The notes beneath the pieces are model-generated. The model was given only the letters and a program-made list of their open reading frames with translations. It had not been told where the DNA came from and did no database searches. Below, in pieces: positions 1 to 10,005 of a DNA stretch of 64,000 bases. This DNA comes from Nissolia schottii. Its lineage: Eukaryota; Streptophyta; Magnoliopsida; Fabales; Fabaceae. Every line of letters starts with the position of its first letter. Within the stretch, counting starts at the first letter, position 1. The stretch is taken from NCBI GenBank assembly GCA_003254905.1, contig QANU01016049.1, positions 104,973 through 168,972 on the forward strand. The letters run 5' to 3'. The translations under genes and the position numbers were made by a program.

Positions 1-2
1 CG

Positions 3-95
3 CCATTCCAGCTTCCTAGCTTCGACTCCGATTCCGAGTCCGACGACGACGAGTCTGAGGACGACGAGCACGACCAGCAGCCACCAGCTTCTTAG
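3..95 (+). CDS. C-terminal tail of a CACTA-encoded protein (partial)
   Basis: An open frame enters from the left edge and stops at TAG 93-95. The 30 visible residues are strongly acidic, with a run of Asp, Glu and Ser followed by a Gln-Gln-Pro-Pro end. No domain is visible. Its position just inside the CACTA subterminal repeats suggests the end of the transposase or the second CACTA protein. The transposase assignment is inferred from position only. Confidence 0.5.
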   Translation, partial: PFQLPSFDSDSESDDDESEDDEHDQQPPAS

Positions 96-369
96 GATAT
101 TTTTTACTGTTTTTTTGTAGTTTTTGTTAACTTCCAGTGAACTTATTTAATTAATGTCCGTACTAATTATTGTTTTTAGCTTTCTTTTATTTTTTGTAAT
201 TAATAAACCGTAACCCAATTTTAATATTATGTTTACCGTCTATTAGTTGTTAAATTCGGCGAATTTAATTTGTAGTTAATTATTTGTTCGGATAAATTAA
301 TCAAAGAATGGGTAGTAATTAGTAGTACACATGTTAGCATAAAAAAACTAAAACGGAAGGTAAAAAATA

Positions 370-845
370 TAACATGGTTTACCGTCGGCTAATGCCGACG
401 CTAATTATTAGGGTACTGCATTAGCATCGGTTATAAACGACGGTAACGATTTAGGGTTTAGGGTTTAGGGCTTAGGGTTTAGGGTTTTACCGTCGGTTAC
501 CGGCGACGGTAAATGTTTAGGACTTTATCGTCGGTTATAGCCGACGGTAAAAGGCAATTTAAAAGTCACATGGCGCCATTTTTAGGCGCGTTCTTTTTCC
601 GTCGGTTAAACGCGACGGTAATTGGCGCCTAAAAATTAACATGGTGCCAAAAAGTGGCGCCTTCTTTTTCCGTCGGTCAAATGCGACGGTAACGGGCGCC
701 TAAAAATTAACATGGCGCCAAAAAGTGGCGCCTCCTTTTCCATCGACCACTTTATCGTCGGCCCGTGTCCGACGGTAAATCCGTCGGAAAAACGAGAAAC
801 CGACGGTAAAAACGAATTTTACCGACGGAAATTCCGCCGGTAATA
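370..845. repeat. CACTA subterminal repeat zone (ACCGTCGG motifs)
   Basis: Repeated ACCGTCGG and CCGACGGT 8-mers occur in direct and inverted orientation, often as hairpin pairs such as ACCGTCGG..CCGACGGT, at roughly 30-70 bp spacing. Two near-repeats of a GGCGCC-containing unit lie at about 570-740. In CACTA elements such repeats bind the transposase; that role is known for the family and inferred here. Confidence 0.8.
450..487 (+). repeat. Telomere-like (TTTAGGG)n tract inside the CACTA end
   Basis: About five tandem copies of the plant telomere unit TTTAGGG, one carrying a C in place of T (GGGCTTAGGG). The tract is bounded on both sides by CACTA subterminal motifs, so it belongs to the transposon and is not a chromosome end. 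Confidence 0.85.
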
Positions 846-866
846 ACCAATTTTCTTGTAGTGAAG

Positions 867-1134
867 ATTAGGCATTATTTTTACTCTTAGTATTTAATAT
901 TTCTCCTGGAGTTTTCTATTATAAAATTTCAGGAAATGAAGGTTCAAGAGGATCAATGAAGACATAAAGAGAAGAATGAAGCCAAGAGCAAGAGAAAAAG
1001 GAAAAAAGAAGCAAAAATGGCGAATTTCAGCAAGCATCGCTCAGCGGACAGTAAGCACCGCTCAGCGGTTGAGGAGCAAGCGCTCAGCGGACCAGACCCA
1101 CCGCTTAGCGGCAAAGCTTCTAGAACCGAGCCAC
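867..1134 (+). mobile_element. Athila-type LTR Ath0, left fragment
   Basis: Fragment of a plus-strand LTR carrying CGCTCAGCGG palindromes at 1038, 1058 and 1081 and a variant at 1101. It is similar in order and sequence to the LTR of T1 at about 36005-36120. Its left part is missing because the CACTA element borders it. It is cut at 1134 by solo LTR L1 and resumes at 3822. GCCAC at 1130-1134 is the duplicated target. Confidence 0.75.
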
Positions 1135-1362
1135 TGAAACACCCCTAGCCGATTCCGTACGCTCAAGCCGTACGTAATACCGCTAGGTTGTTTACTTCCT
1201 AGTCTTCTTCCTTAGTTTTTCAAAAATACTAGCTTTAATAAAATAGGGACCCAATTTCTCTTTTCCCCTTTTTCTTTTTTTTTTTTAAGCATACAGCTTA
1301 AAACATAAGAGCCGTGCGTGCAACAGACTAATATAACAAGCGATATCTCTAGTAAGTCGAAC

Positions 1363-1581
1363 TTAAGTTAGCGGATACATAGAGTACACACTTAATGGGT
1401 CCCCTGCGGATACAAATACACACCATATACTAGTTATATTACATAGCCCATACACATGTTCCACAAATACATTTACTTCCTTGTGATGTTTATTACACAG
1501 CCATCTAGGCCTCCTTGTGCACATCTCCTCAGGTTCCACAGCATCGGCATTGTAAGACTCATCCTCCATCCCTAGAGCCAT
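1363..1581 (-). CDS. LTR leader mini-ORF, 72 codons, in L1
   Basis: The ATG at 1579-1581 lies just after the sense motif TTATCCCCACT and opens a frame beginning M-A-L-G-M-E-D-E-S-Y. D carries the same start at 47360 (M-A-P-G-M-E-D-E-S-Y), and element A a related acidic peptide, so the first 20 or so residues recur between families. The remainder is probably non-conserved read-through. The codon after the ATG overlaps a conserved (C/T)AG-G, so the conservation may reflect a splice site instead of a peptide. No known domain. Confidence 0.35.
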   Translation of the reverse strand: MALGMEDESYNADAVEPEEMCTRRPRWLCNKHHKEVNVFVEHVYGLCNITSIWCVFVSAGDPLSVYSMYPLT

Positions 1582-2169
1582 AGACGAGTGGGGATAAGAA
1601 CGACTGCGTTCTTAGTGGAAACTCTGCGTGGCTACTACGGTTCAATTACTCGGGCATTCTCCAGCCACTCAGGAAAACCTCTACGTTTCATGCAATACTA
1701 AATCCTACCAGTTATTATCTTGTACCTACACCCTGAGCAGCTTATCTACTTTACTAGGTGACTTGGTGTCTAGTCTTGTCATTACCTGGGCTTCGTGCTT
1801 GTTAACTGTACGTTGTTACTAGAGACATACTATTCGTCTTGGGACGTTCCCTTGACGATACATAATGTATGAACAGTTATACATAATGCTTAAACAATTA
1901 TACATACATAGTTATCATCATATCATCATTCATCAGTTCATACATTCAATTACATAGTGCATGAGGGGACTTGGGAATCTCTTACGCGCTCTGTGGCTGC
2001 GTCCTACTTAGTCTTTACACCTTTGTAGCCCTGGCCTCAGCCTACAACCTCTTTTTGCTACTATTGCATCGACCCGGCGGCGCTCTTTACCAGTATGGTA
2101 GCTAACCATGCAAGGCTTATAGGAGGTAAACATCGAATGCAATTAGTGCAACCATCCCCTCTTTCTGGA

Positions 2170-2345
2170 ATGGCGAGGGATCAGACCTATGAATGATCAG
2201 GCGTGGACACGCTTTGACCGGCCCTATGGCTCGATCCGTTTCTCTTTTTCTCTTTTAGTGGGGCCCCTTAGTCATCATTTCATTTATACAGACCTATGCC
2301 TATTTTACATGTGTGGGCCTATGCCCGTCTTACATATTGTGGTCA
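2170..2345 (-). repeat. Hairpin cluster with CTAT (sense ATAG) loops in L1
   Basis: Short inverted repeats around a shared CTAT: GGCC-CTAT-GGCT, CAGAC-CTAT-GCCTA and GGGC-CTAT-GCCC, plus a GATC..GATC pair around ACCTATGA. The D 5' LTR has the reverse-complement set at about 46615-46690. In sense RNA these are small stems with AUAG loops. They sit between the GAGGGGCGTG block and the CACCTAGTAA block, the slot used by hairpin arrays in the other LTR families. Confidence 0.6.
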
Positions 2346-2689
2346 GGTCTCTTTACCTGCGTTGCTCGTAACCAATTCGTCTTGCTGAACTGGCAAGGGG
2401 CGTGTCTGTACGACTTTGCCAAGAGAATAGGGATTCCTAATTATATAACTAGACTCCTTAACCTTGGTCTACCACACCAACTGGGGTTGGGACCTTCCTA
2501 ACCTTTCTTGATTTCCTAAGGTTCAATTTTGATCTTCGTTAAATTTTAGCGGGAACGACTAATTATCTAAGGTCGTCCTAACTCTTACGACGGCCTTTCC
2601 TCATGATACATGCTCAAATTACACTAAGTCATACATAACCATGTAGGTTGGATTCCATAGAACCTTTAAAATCATAAGTTTCCAATAGG

Positions 2690-2925
2690 CATTCGAATGC
2701 TTAAAGGTTGTGCATTCGATTGCTTCTTTCAATCGAATCCCTTAGGGATTCAATCGGCTGAAATCCCTCTCGAGGTTTCATTCGATTGAAATCCGCAAGT
2801 ATTCGATTGAAATCCGTCGCGGTCTTGCATTCGAGTAAAATCCTCAAGTATTCGATTGAAATCCAAACTCTTCTTTCATTCGAATCCGTGGGAATTCAAT
2901 CGAATGCTACAGTAAAAAAATCGCC
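2690..2925 (-). repeat. CATTCG(A/T)(A/T)TG minisatellite in L1
   Basis: About ten imperfect copies of a 20-35 bp unit built on CATTCGATTGAAATCC, CATTCGAATG and inverted forms, so many units are self-complementary. The same array occupies the same place in D (42365-42590), T0 (10235-10545), E (53930-54165) and G (60960-61205). Confidence 0.8.
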
Positions 2926-3331
2926 CCAGAGAGCAAATTCTCCAGGGTTTGCTCCGCGTAACATTTTTCGCTTCTACAGTAATCCAATCCATACAGTTAT
3001 GATTTCCAAACCTCAAAATCATCTAAATCTAGCTTCCCTAACTCATTTCTCATAGTTTTTGCAAAATAGTTTTTCATTCACATACACAGAAATGCATTTA
3101 AATAATCATCAAACAAACCACATAGACAGTGGGCTTCGAGTTACCCACTTCCTACGCGGATTTGAAGTTGGTAGGTGGAAAGTGGAGAAAATCCTTGCTG
3201 CAATGGTATGCTCCAAGAAATTTTCGGAAGTCTGGTAGCGCTCTCGCGATGTGCTCGAACGATACTATGAAAGTGGAAATTTGAAGAAACAGCAGAGTAT
3301 TTATGATGCTCTGCGGTTTGCACACAGGGGG

Positions 3332-3339
3332 CTTTTATA
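3332..3339 (-). promoter_or_regulatory. Probable LTR TATA box (L1)
   Basis: In sense this reads TATAAAAG within a G/C-rich stem-like context (GGCTATAAAAGCC). The same box occurs at 41935 in D and 10932 in T0. It places transcription start near 3300 and most of the LTR downstream of it. Confidence 0.65.
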
Positions 3340-3821
3340 GCCGTGGCCCCCCTGTTGCATATAATTAATTATTTAATTTTTTAATTAATTATTATTATAT
3401 TATTATTCTATTATAATTATTTTAATTATCCTAGCCCTTATCCTATTTTAATTATTTCTTACTGTTCCGGGTCCACACACGAGTGTCCAAAAATATCTCA
3501 AATTATATATTCATGACCTAGGAATTTTTTTCGGCCAGGATGGCGGTCCAAAACAAGATATCGGGGAACCTGTTTCTACCCGTTATTCCTTCGTAGATCA
3601 CTTTGGGGCCCGACCGGATTCCCGTTTGCACCTAAAATTGAGCACTGCCTTCCGGGGCTTAGCGGGGTCACAACCTCCTGATTTCCTCCAATTTAAAGGG
3701 GACTGGCTTCCTAACTAAATTTTCTCTGACCCTAATTCGGGTTACTTTGCACTTTTTGCCTAGTCAAAGTTGTGGATCGTGCCGAAGACCTCCCTACGGA
3801 AAGTCGGGTTGTTACAGCCAC

Positions 3822-4955
3822 CGCCAGCAATTAATGCGCCAGCCTGGCGCCAGCTAAAAAGCTGACCAAACCGCGTGAGCCGCCGGAATTGACCGGACCG
3901 CTCAGCGGTGAGGCCTGGCCGCTCAGCGGTCTGCACGAAACTTGCCCTATAAATAGAGGGCCAAGGCTCTCTATTAAGGCATCTCCTCTTCCATCTCTCT
4001 TCCCCCCTTCCCCCAAGTTCTCCTAGGCTGAGAACTCTTCTTTCCTTTCATTTTCTACACTTTTTACATCTTATTCCAAGCACTTAGGTTTATGTTAGAG
4101 TGCTTGTGATCTTTCAAAGAATTGTAGCGAAGCTCTGCCAAAATTAATCCAGGTTCTATTGTTTCAATTTTCCATTTTCCTTTACTCTTTCCATTTTCTT
4201 TTCCTTTACTCTTTCCTTTTTATTTTATTTATTTCATTGTCATTTACTCTTTCTTTCTCTTTATCTACCCTTTCTTTCTCTTTACTTGCTTTGAGTTTTA
4301 ATCCTCAACCATGGAGGAGTAGTTTCTTAATATCTTGCATGCGGTAACGCTGGATTAAAGATTAATTTGAGGTCCTGTGCTTAATGATTATGCATGAATC
4401 ATTGCACCCTTAATTAATGATATAGCGATTGCATGTTATTAGTTAAGGCTAAATCTAAGTTAATGAATCTTGACGATTGTAAGATTTATTGAACTATGAT
4501 TAAGGAACTTTTGGAGAACTAATCATATTTGATTAGGTTGTGCAATCGGTGCTTAATTAATATGGGTTTTAATGCTGAGATCTTGGTTTTAATTCCTGTA
4601 TTAAATGCTTAAGAGATTGACGATCGTAGTTTCTTAAATAAATTGCATATTAGAAAGAGATTTCAACTAATAAACAACATCTCCTTTCATGAATAATTAA
4701 TTAAGAACCGATGAGAATTAATCCTTGATCTAGTAATGTCGTATGCAGGATATTGCCTTTATCATTATTGTTTTACTCTCGTTTTAATTGCTTTCAAGTT
4801 CATCAAACAAAACCCCCCGATTTACTTAACTATTGATTTGGTTCTAAATTGCTTCTTTAGGAAACGACCTAGGTTAACCCCCTTTACTACGTTCTTGGGG
4901 TTTTCTTGGTTTATAAATTATTATTTGATTGCGCACTAAAATCTAACGACGTTTT
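3822..4955 (+). mobile_element. Athila-type LTR Ath0, right fragment
   Basis: Continuation of Ath0 after the L1 insertion. Two CCGCTCAGCGG palindromes (3898-3908, 3919-3929) stand directly upstream of a TATA box. The sequence from about 4090 to 4955 matches, in reverse, the Ath1 LTRs (for example 14725-15400), including the CATGGAGGAGTA and ATGCATGAATCA regions. It breaks off in a degenerate GACGTTTTGG, some 14 bases before the expected LTR end, at the junction with B2. Confidence 0.75.
3947..3957 (+). promoter_or_regulatory. TATA box of Athila LTR Ath0
   Basis: CTATAAATAGA about 18 bp downstream of the second CCGCTCAGCGG palindrome. T1 has the equivalent CTATAAATAGG at 36264 and S has it in reverse at 14341. 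Confidence 0.75.
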
Positions 4956-4963
4956 GGTAAGCG

Positions 4964-5464
4964 TCAGTCCTCCTCCTCTGGGTCCTCCTTTGGCTCCTCC
5001 TCCTCCTGGTCCGACTCCTCAGCCTCGTCCTCCTGCTCCAACTCCTCCTCTTCGTCCTCCTCCTCGTCGACCTCCATGGAATGATCCTCCACGAGTGATG
5101 AGGGCTCGGGTGTGTCTAGCGGATCTCGTGGGCCGGTGGACGGGTCTGCCTCGTGGTAGGGAGTGCGAGGGACAAACAGGCGGTGGTAGTCTCTGGCCGT
5201 CCTTATCCGCGCGCCTCGCCTGTGGGCTGGGGGCGGTCGCGGCCTCACGGAGACTGGGTCGACCTCCACGTCCTTCTCGAACGGAGTGGACTCGCCCTCG
5301 GTGGAAGTCTCTGGGAGGATCGGTGGTGCAACTTGGGGAGGTGTGGGGCGGTTCACCACTAGTATTGTCCAAAGCTCCGCCTCCTCCCCTGTCTCAGGGT
5401 CCACAGTCTTGAATGTATTGCGGAGGATCCGCCGCTTCTTCGGCGGCGTAGTCATCTGGCTCAC
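4964..5464 (-). CDS. LTR-encoded acidic ORF, 166 codons
   Basis: An intact frame within LTR B2 on the element's sense strand. The N-terminus has a basic cluster Pro-Pro-Lys-Lys-Arg-Arg (residues 7-12) resembling a nuclear localisation signal, followed by T-V-D-P-E-T-G-E-E. The middle is Pro/Arg-rich. The last 45 residues are almost all Glu and Asp. H encodes a shorter relative near 58690-58809 (P-P-K-K-R-K, then T-V-D-P-E), and B1 has the same N-terminus but with a frameshift. No family is recognised. The long opposite-strand Pro-rich frame here is its shadow. An upstream ATG (5472-5474) begins another acidic frame. Confidence 0.45.
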   Translation of the reverse strand: MSQMTTPPKKRRILRNTFKTVDPETGEEAELWTILVVNRPTPPQVAPPILPETSTEGESTPFEKDVEVDPVSVRPRPPPAHRRGARIRTARDYHRLFVPRTPYHEADPSTGPRDPLDTPEPSSLVEDHSMEVDEEEDEEEELEQEDEAEESDQEEEEPKEDPEEED

Positions 5465-5977
5465 CTGAAGCCATAAATGAGTGGGGTGAGAACGGTGGTT
5501 CTCAGTGGATAACTATGGGGTAGTGGGGCTCTGGTTACTCAATTATGCTTCGGCCGTCCAGGAGATCTCTAAGTGTACATGCATCTAAATGTCCTACCAA
5601 TTAATTTCTTGCCTAAGTTCCTGGGCGGCTTTATCTAGTTACTAGGTGACAGGGATCTAATCTTTTCTTACTAAGTTCTCGTGCTTATTAAACGGACTCG
5701 CGGTGCAATTGTGACCGTGACGTATGTGTTTCACGGACGGTTGACTCATCATACATCCATACTCCTATATATACATAATCATATAAAATTAGATACAATC
5801 ATACAGCTTATACAATTAGCACATAAGTGTAATACATGGGGGATAGGGGTTTCTCCTACGCAACCGTGGCCGCGTCCTTCTTCGCTGCTGGGTTGCCATC
5901 GCTCCTATGTAGACTGGGGGATCGTCATCCCTTCTCTATCTACAGCATGTAGTAACACTAGGAGTGAGGATCGTATG

Positions 5978-6100
5978 CGTCTGAACTTCGTGGACGACTT
6001 AATCATCTGCATCCGAACTTCGTGGATGACTTTAAGGCCTGGGTCCAAACTTCGTGGACCATTTCTCTCTTTCTCTTTTATGTCCGAACTTCGTGGACAT
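5978..6100 (-). repeat. Four-hairpin array with a constant 9-nt loop (B2)
   Basis: Four hairpins: CGTC(T)..(G)GACG (5978-5996), CATCC..GGATG (6010-6028), GGTCC..GGACC (6042-6060), ATGTCC..GGACAT (6080-6100). The loops are GAACTTCGT with minor changes (sense ACGAAGTTC). The stems differ from one another yet each is self-complementary. Same place in the LTR as the eight-hairpin arrays of B1, F and H, which use a different loop. Confidence 0.85.
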
Positions 6101-8303
6101 CTTACCTGTCTTTTTAATGTCATGACATAAAAGCTCAAGCGCTCCTTTCTTTCTTTTCTCTTGTCCGGGTGGAAACCCACGTTCAGATCTTTCTCTGCGT
6201 AACATAATCATGCCCGGTCCGTCTTGCACGGCCGGGGAGGGTCTGGTCAGGTATGACGTGCCAAGAGAGGGATTCCTATTACATAACTATGTCATTCTTT
6301 GGGCTACCCCGACTCTTTGTGGCAGGGGCCCGTCTTTAGACTTAACCGTGTTCCCTAGTTTAATTTACCACCTTTGCATATTAGTTAATTTATTTCTAGT
6401 GATCTATGGTTGCCCTAAGTCCTATGGCAACACTGCCTCATGATGCATGCACTGTTCTTGTTTATCATGTACTGCCCCTGTTCTCCTCACCCTTTGGGGT
6501 AACTTACAATCATTTTCCTCAAGCTTTTAACTGCTAACAATATCCTAACTATACTTTACCTCATCAAACCTTAACCACATTTCTAGAAAACAAAACACTT
6601 AAACATACATGCTACCATTTTAATCTTCTTAAGTTTATGACACTCTTATGTACACTCACACTCTTATCTTTCTTTTACACTCTTACCACCACAACTACTA
6701 AAAACTCTCATTTTTATTTTTATTCTTTTTTTTCCAACCTTTTTAACCCATCAAAACCGAGTTGCTCTCTTCTCTTATATACCCTCATTTTCTTTTATTC
6801 TTTTACTTCTATGCACTACCAAAATTCTTTTACACTCTCCTCTAACACTTTTAACTAAATATTTTCCCAAGTTTCACCATCAAAATCGAATCCTACCTTT
6901 CTCTTTAAACACTAAAAAAATCATTATGTTCATGGTAAAACTTTTCTCCATACTTATGTATACTCATATCCTACAAAACACAAGAACACCCGTAGCTTTT
7001 CAAACACACAACAACAAAATATATACCAATAATATTCATACATAGCACACATATTTTTATCCACTCAAAATCACATTTATTTTAATCGGTTTATTTATCA
7101 CACAAGAAAAATTTATTTTTTAGGCATAAACACATGTTATGTGCATTCAATCACATATTCACAACACACAAAAATAGATCACCAAGGAGGTGATTTATGC
7201 ATAGTTACCCACAAGCTTTAACAACCAAAAATATATATTTATCCTCATCAAATCACTAATAACACATGCAAGTTTATTTCAAGGCAAAAATCACATATCA
7301 TGTGCATTTTCTCCTAAATCACATAAACAAGCAAAAAGGGCTAGAACCATCAAGAGATGATTTTAACTAGTTACCCACCTCACAAGAAGGTTAGTGGAAG
7401 CAGTTGGGAGTGAAGTTCCACAAGCCTTGGTGTCCTCAAAGCTTTATGTCACCTTTCTCCAAAAATGGGAACTTTGCACAAAGAAGATGATGATGATGTG
7501 ATTCCTCTTGTTTGTGAAGGTAAGAAGATGAAACTAGGATGAGGACACTTTGAGGGTTGTGTTTCGGTTTCTTGGGGGTGAATGAGGATGGTATGAATGC
7601 TTGATTGCTTGGAGACAAAGGGGGTTCTTGGAGCTTGGCTTGAGGTGTGGTTTTGGAGGATTTTGGAAGATGAAATTTCTCTTGGAATTTTGGGATGAGG
7701 CTTCGGTGGTGAGGGCTGAAGGTAGGGGAGATTAATTGATTTTTGGATTTAATAAAAAGTGGTGAATAGTGGGAGGTATGACCATAGGTATGGTGCATGA
7801 TGTGATTAGGTTTTGAAGTGTAAGAAAGCATGGTGATGGGAAGTGTGGAAGCATGATTTAAGGGATGATTTTTGGTCCCAAAAATCTCTTCAAAACCGTG
7901 CAGCTCTCCCCTTTGTAGCTGCTGAAATTTTATTTTTCCCGGTTCTGGTTTGCTCGTGTTTTATCGGTCGCAGTGTCGGTACGTCGCGCACGGTCGTCCG
8001 AAAAATATTTCGTTTATACTGTCGTGATCCTCTAATTCCCCCTACCTAAGGGTAGTAATATTTAAAGGTGTTTGTGAATTTTTCTCCGGGGAAATATTTT
8101 CACGGACACCTTTTTCGCGTCGGGAAATTTCATCGGCGAACAACAGCTGTTTAGTTGTCTGCCGAATTTCCTACCGCGACACGTTTTATTTTCTAGGGAT
8201 ATTCTACCTAATAATTTCCCATTTTTATCATCTAATCATGATTAGAAATTAATCTGGTATTTATGTGCACAATTATTTCTCTAAGAAAATTCGGGATGTT
8301 ACA

Positions 8304-9252
8304 GTGATAACCTCGGTCGTGGTTAGCGATTATTCAGGTTCAAGACCCTTCAGGTAGGCGCTGCCAGGTCACCACGATGCGGGCTGTAAGCGTGGTTATA
8401 GCCGTTTGGCCACCGCTATAAGGGACGAGGGCAAATATGCTTATAAGGCCAGCCTTGTAGAGCATACGTATAAGTGGATGCCAGCTGAAGCTTATACCAA
8501 TTTTCAGAAATGAGATTCTTGTAGTAGTATAGCTATGTGAACTATGTGAAAGTATATGACTTAGGAGTTAGATTAGAGAACAGACGACGTAGTTAATAAA
8601 AGTATATGTTCCTTAATCACCTAGTAAAATAGATAAAGTTGCTCAGGCTTAGTAAGGACATTAATAACTAGCAGGGCTTAGTATAACCGTGACACTTAGA
8701 AATCCCTGAGCGGCCTGGATAATAAATGAGAAAACAAATACCCAGATCCCATGGTTTCCCACTGAGAGCGCTATGTTCTCACCCCACTCATTCACGACTC
8801 TAAGATTCGAGGTCGAGCACGAAGTCGGACAGAACGAGCAGGAACAGTAACCAGGGGAAGGGGGCGAAGAATAGGCTTGTACTTAGTAGACTCTATATGA
8901 CAGTACTACTTTTGTGTTAAATATTTGTACGTGACAGCTAAATTAGTACATGTGTATCTGGTTGTGAATATATGATATGGACCAATGGTTGGTACTAGGT
9001 TTACTTGTTATTATCCCTTCTAATGTCAATTAAACATGTTACGTTACTATTCGCATTACATGTTCTACGAATACGAGACTCTACTTTATACCATAAGGTA
9101 TATAAAATAAAATTTAAAATCGGTCCGTACTTTTTAAGTAACTATACTTTCAAACATTTAATTGGGACTAAGTATTATCCCAACTAAAGTAGATAACAAC
9201 CTAGTAAGCAAGTTTGCGACTTAAGCATAGACTAGCTAGCTAGGGGGTTACA
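8304..9252 (+). mobile_element. LTR fragment C (plus orientation)
   Basis: Ends at 9252 in TAGCTAGGGGGTTACA, like the plus-strand LTR H (59265). It carries CACCTAGTAA..GCTCAGG (8619-8647) and TTCTCACCCCACT near 8790. Its 5' side is truncated at 8304, directly against the end of B2, and no target duplication is seen. It interrupts the T0 LTR just after the first bases of the T0 leader mini-ORF. Confidence 0.65.
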
Positions 9253-9659
9253 CCTGGAAGCATAAGTGAGTGGGGGTGAGAACGTTCATCCTCCACGGGT
9301 TACCTTAGCATCAGGGTACCTTTTTAACTCTCTTATGAACCAGGCCGCTCAGGAGATCTCTATGTGTACATGCATACTAGTATCCTACATATTATTATCT
9401 TGCCTGGGATCCTGAACGACTTTATCTATGTTACTAGGTGACTGGGGGATCTAGTATTTCTTCTATAGGTTTTCGGGCTCATTAACTTTACGTACTGTTA
9501 AAAACATAATAATCGTCTCGGGTCGTTCCCGTAACAATACATAATGCATGAACAGTTATACATATCTACTTATCTGCATACATACTGGCAACATACATAT
9601 ATTCATTCATTCATACATATATAGCTACATAGTGCATGGGGGGACTTTGGGAACCTTTT

Positions 9660-10005
9660 ACGCATACCGGCTTACCCGGGTTAGCGTCCTTCTTCTCCTT
9701 TCTTGCGCATACCGACTTACCGGGTTAGCGTCCTTTTTCTTCCACCTTTAGGTATGACGTTAACCTTTCATGCTTACTTTTTTTATACGTGCCATTAACC
9801 TTCGCGGATCAATCCACCCTTTTGGGACCGACTCGTTAACCAATCCACCCTTTTGGGACTGGCGAGGTAACACTTTCCTACCTTGCGTCATAACCTCTTC
9901 GAACCAATCTACCCTTTTGGGACTAACTCGTTAACCAATCCACCCTTTCTGGACTGGCAATGTAACACTACTGACCAATCCACCCTTTTGGGACTGGTGA
10001 GGGGC
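9660..10005 (-). repeat. Two-class hairpin cluster in the T0 LTR
   Basis: First class: two units of CGCATACCG(G/A)CTTAC..GGGTTAGCG (9660-9730), with CGC..GCG ends. Second class: five units of CCAATCCACCCTTTTGGGACTGG type (9810-9995), with a CCCTTTTGGG core and partly pairing arms. In some units, paired arm bases change together. LTR G has the same two classes at 60400-60735; E has degenerate versions. Confidence 0.7.

Larger units (their letters stand above)
1..863 (+). mobile_element. CACTA (En/Spm) DNA transposon, 3' part
   Basis: The right end of a CACTA transposon whose left end lies outside the window. The terminal 18 bp (846-863), read on the minus strand, are CACTACAAGAAAATTGGT, the hallmark terminus of this superfamily. 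Inside it is a subterminal zone of many ACCGTCGG / CCGACGGT units in both orientations (about 370-845), typical of transposase-binding subterminal repeats. The last codons of an acidic ORF end at 95. The predicted 3-bp target duplication is AAG (864-866); the left copy cannot be checked. It appears to sit in an Athila-type LTR that continues to the right. Confidence 0.9.
1135..3816 (-). mobile_element. Solo LTR L1 (Tekay-type, same family as D)
   Basis: A 2682-bp LTR in minus orientation, bounded by TG (1135) and CA (3816) and flanked by a perfect 5-bp duplication GCCAC (1130-1134 and 3817-3821). No internal region is present, so it is a solo LTR left by LTR-LTR recombination. In sense it starts TGTAACAACCCGACTTTCCG and ends GGGTGTTTCA, as does the 5' LTR of D. 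In sense order it holds a TATA box (3332-3339), the GTGGGTAACT block (about 3140-3152), a CATTCG repeat array, hairpins with CTAT loops, the CACCTAGTAA block (about 1733-1762) and an acidic mini-ORF. Confidence 0.93.
4956..8303 (-). mobile_element. LTR B2 (Tekay-type, B-like), truncated
   Basis: A minus-strand LTR ending in GGGATGTTACA at 8303, related in layout to B1, F and H. The U5 side is missing (about 500 bp by comparison with B1) and no target duplication is visible at 4956. It contains the 166-codon acidic ORF, the CACCTAGTAA block (5620-5649), a hairpin array (5978-6100), a conserved GGGATTCCTATTACATAACTATGTCAT region (6268-6294) and the GTTACCCAC block (7369-7378). It diverges from B1 throughout, so it is an older or sister family. 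Confidence 0.8.

Noticed and set aside
450-487. Chromosome end or telomere
   Set aside because: Only five units, flanked on both sides by CACTA sequence.
4906-5412. Plus-strand proline-rich ORF of 168 codons
   Set aside because: It is the shadow of the minus-strand acidic ORF 4964-5464 (Glu/Asp codons read in reverse as Pro/Leu/Ser), and the minus frame agrees with LTR sense and with H.
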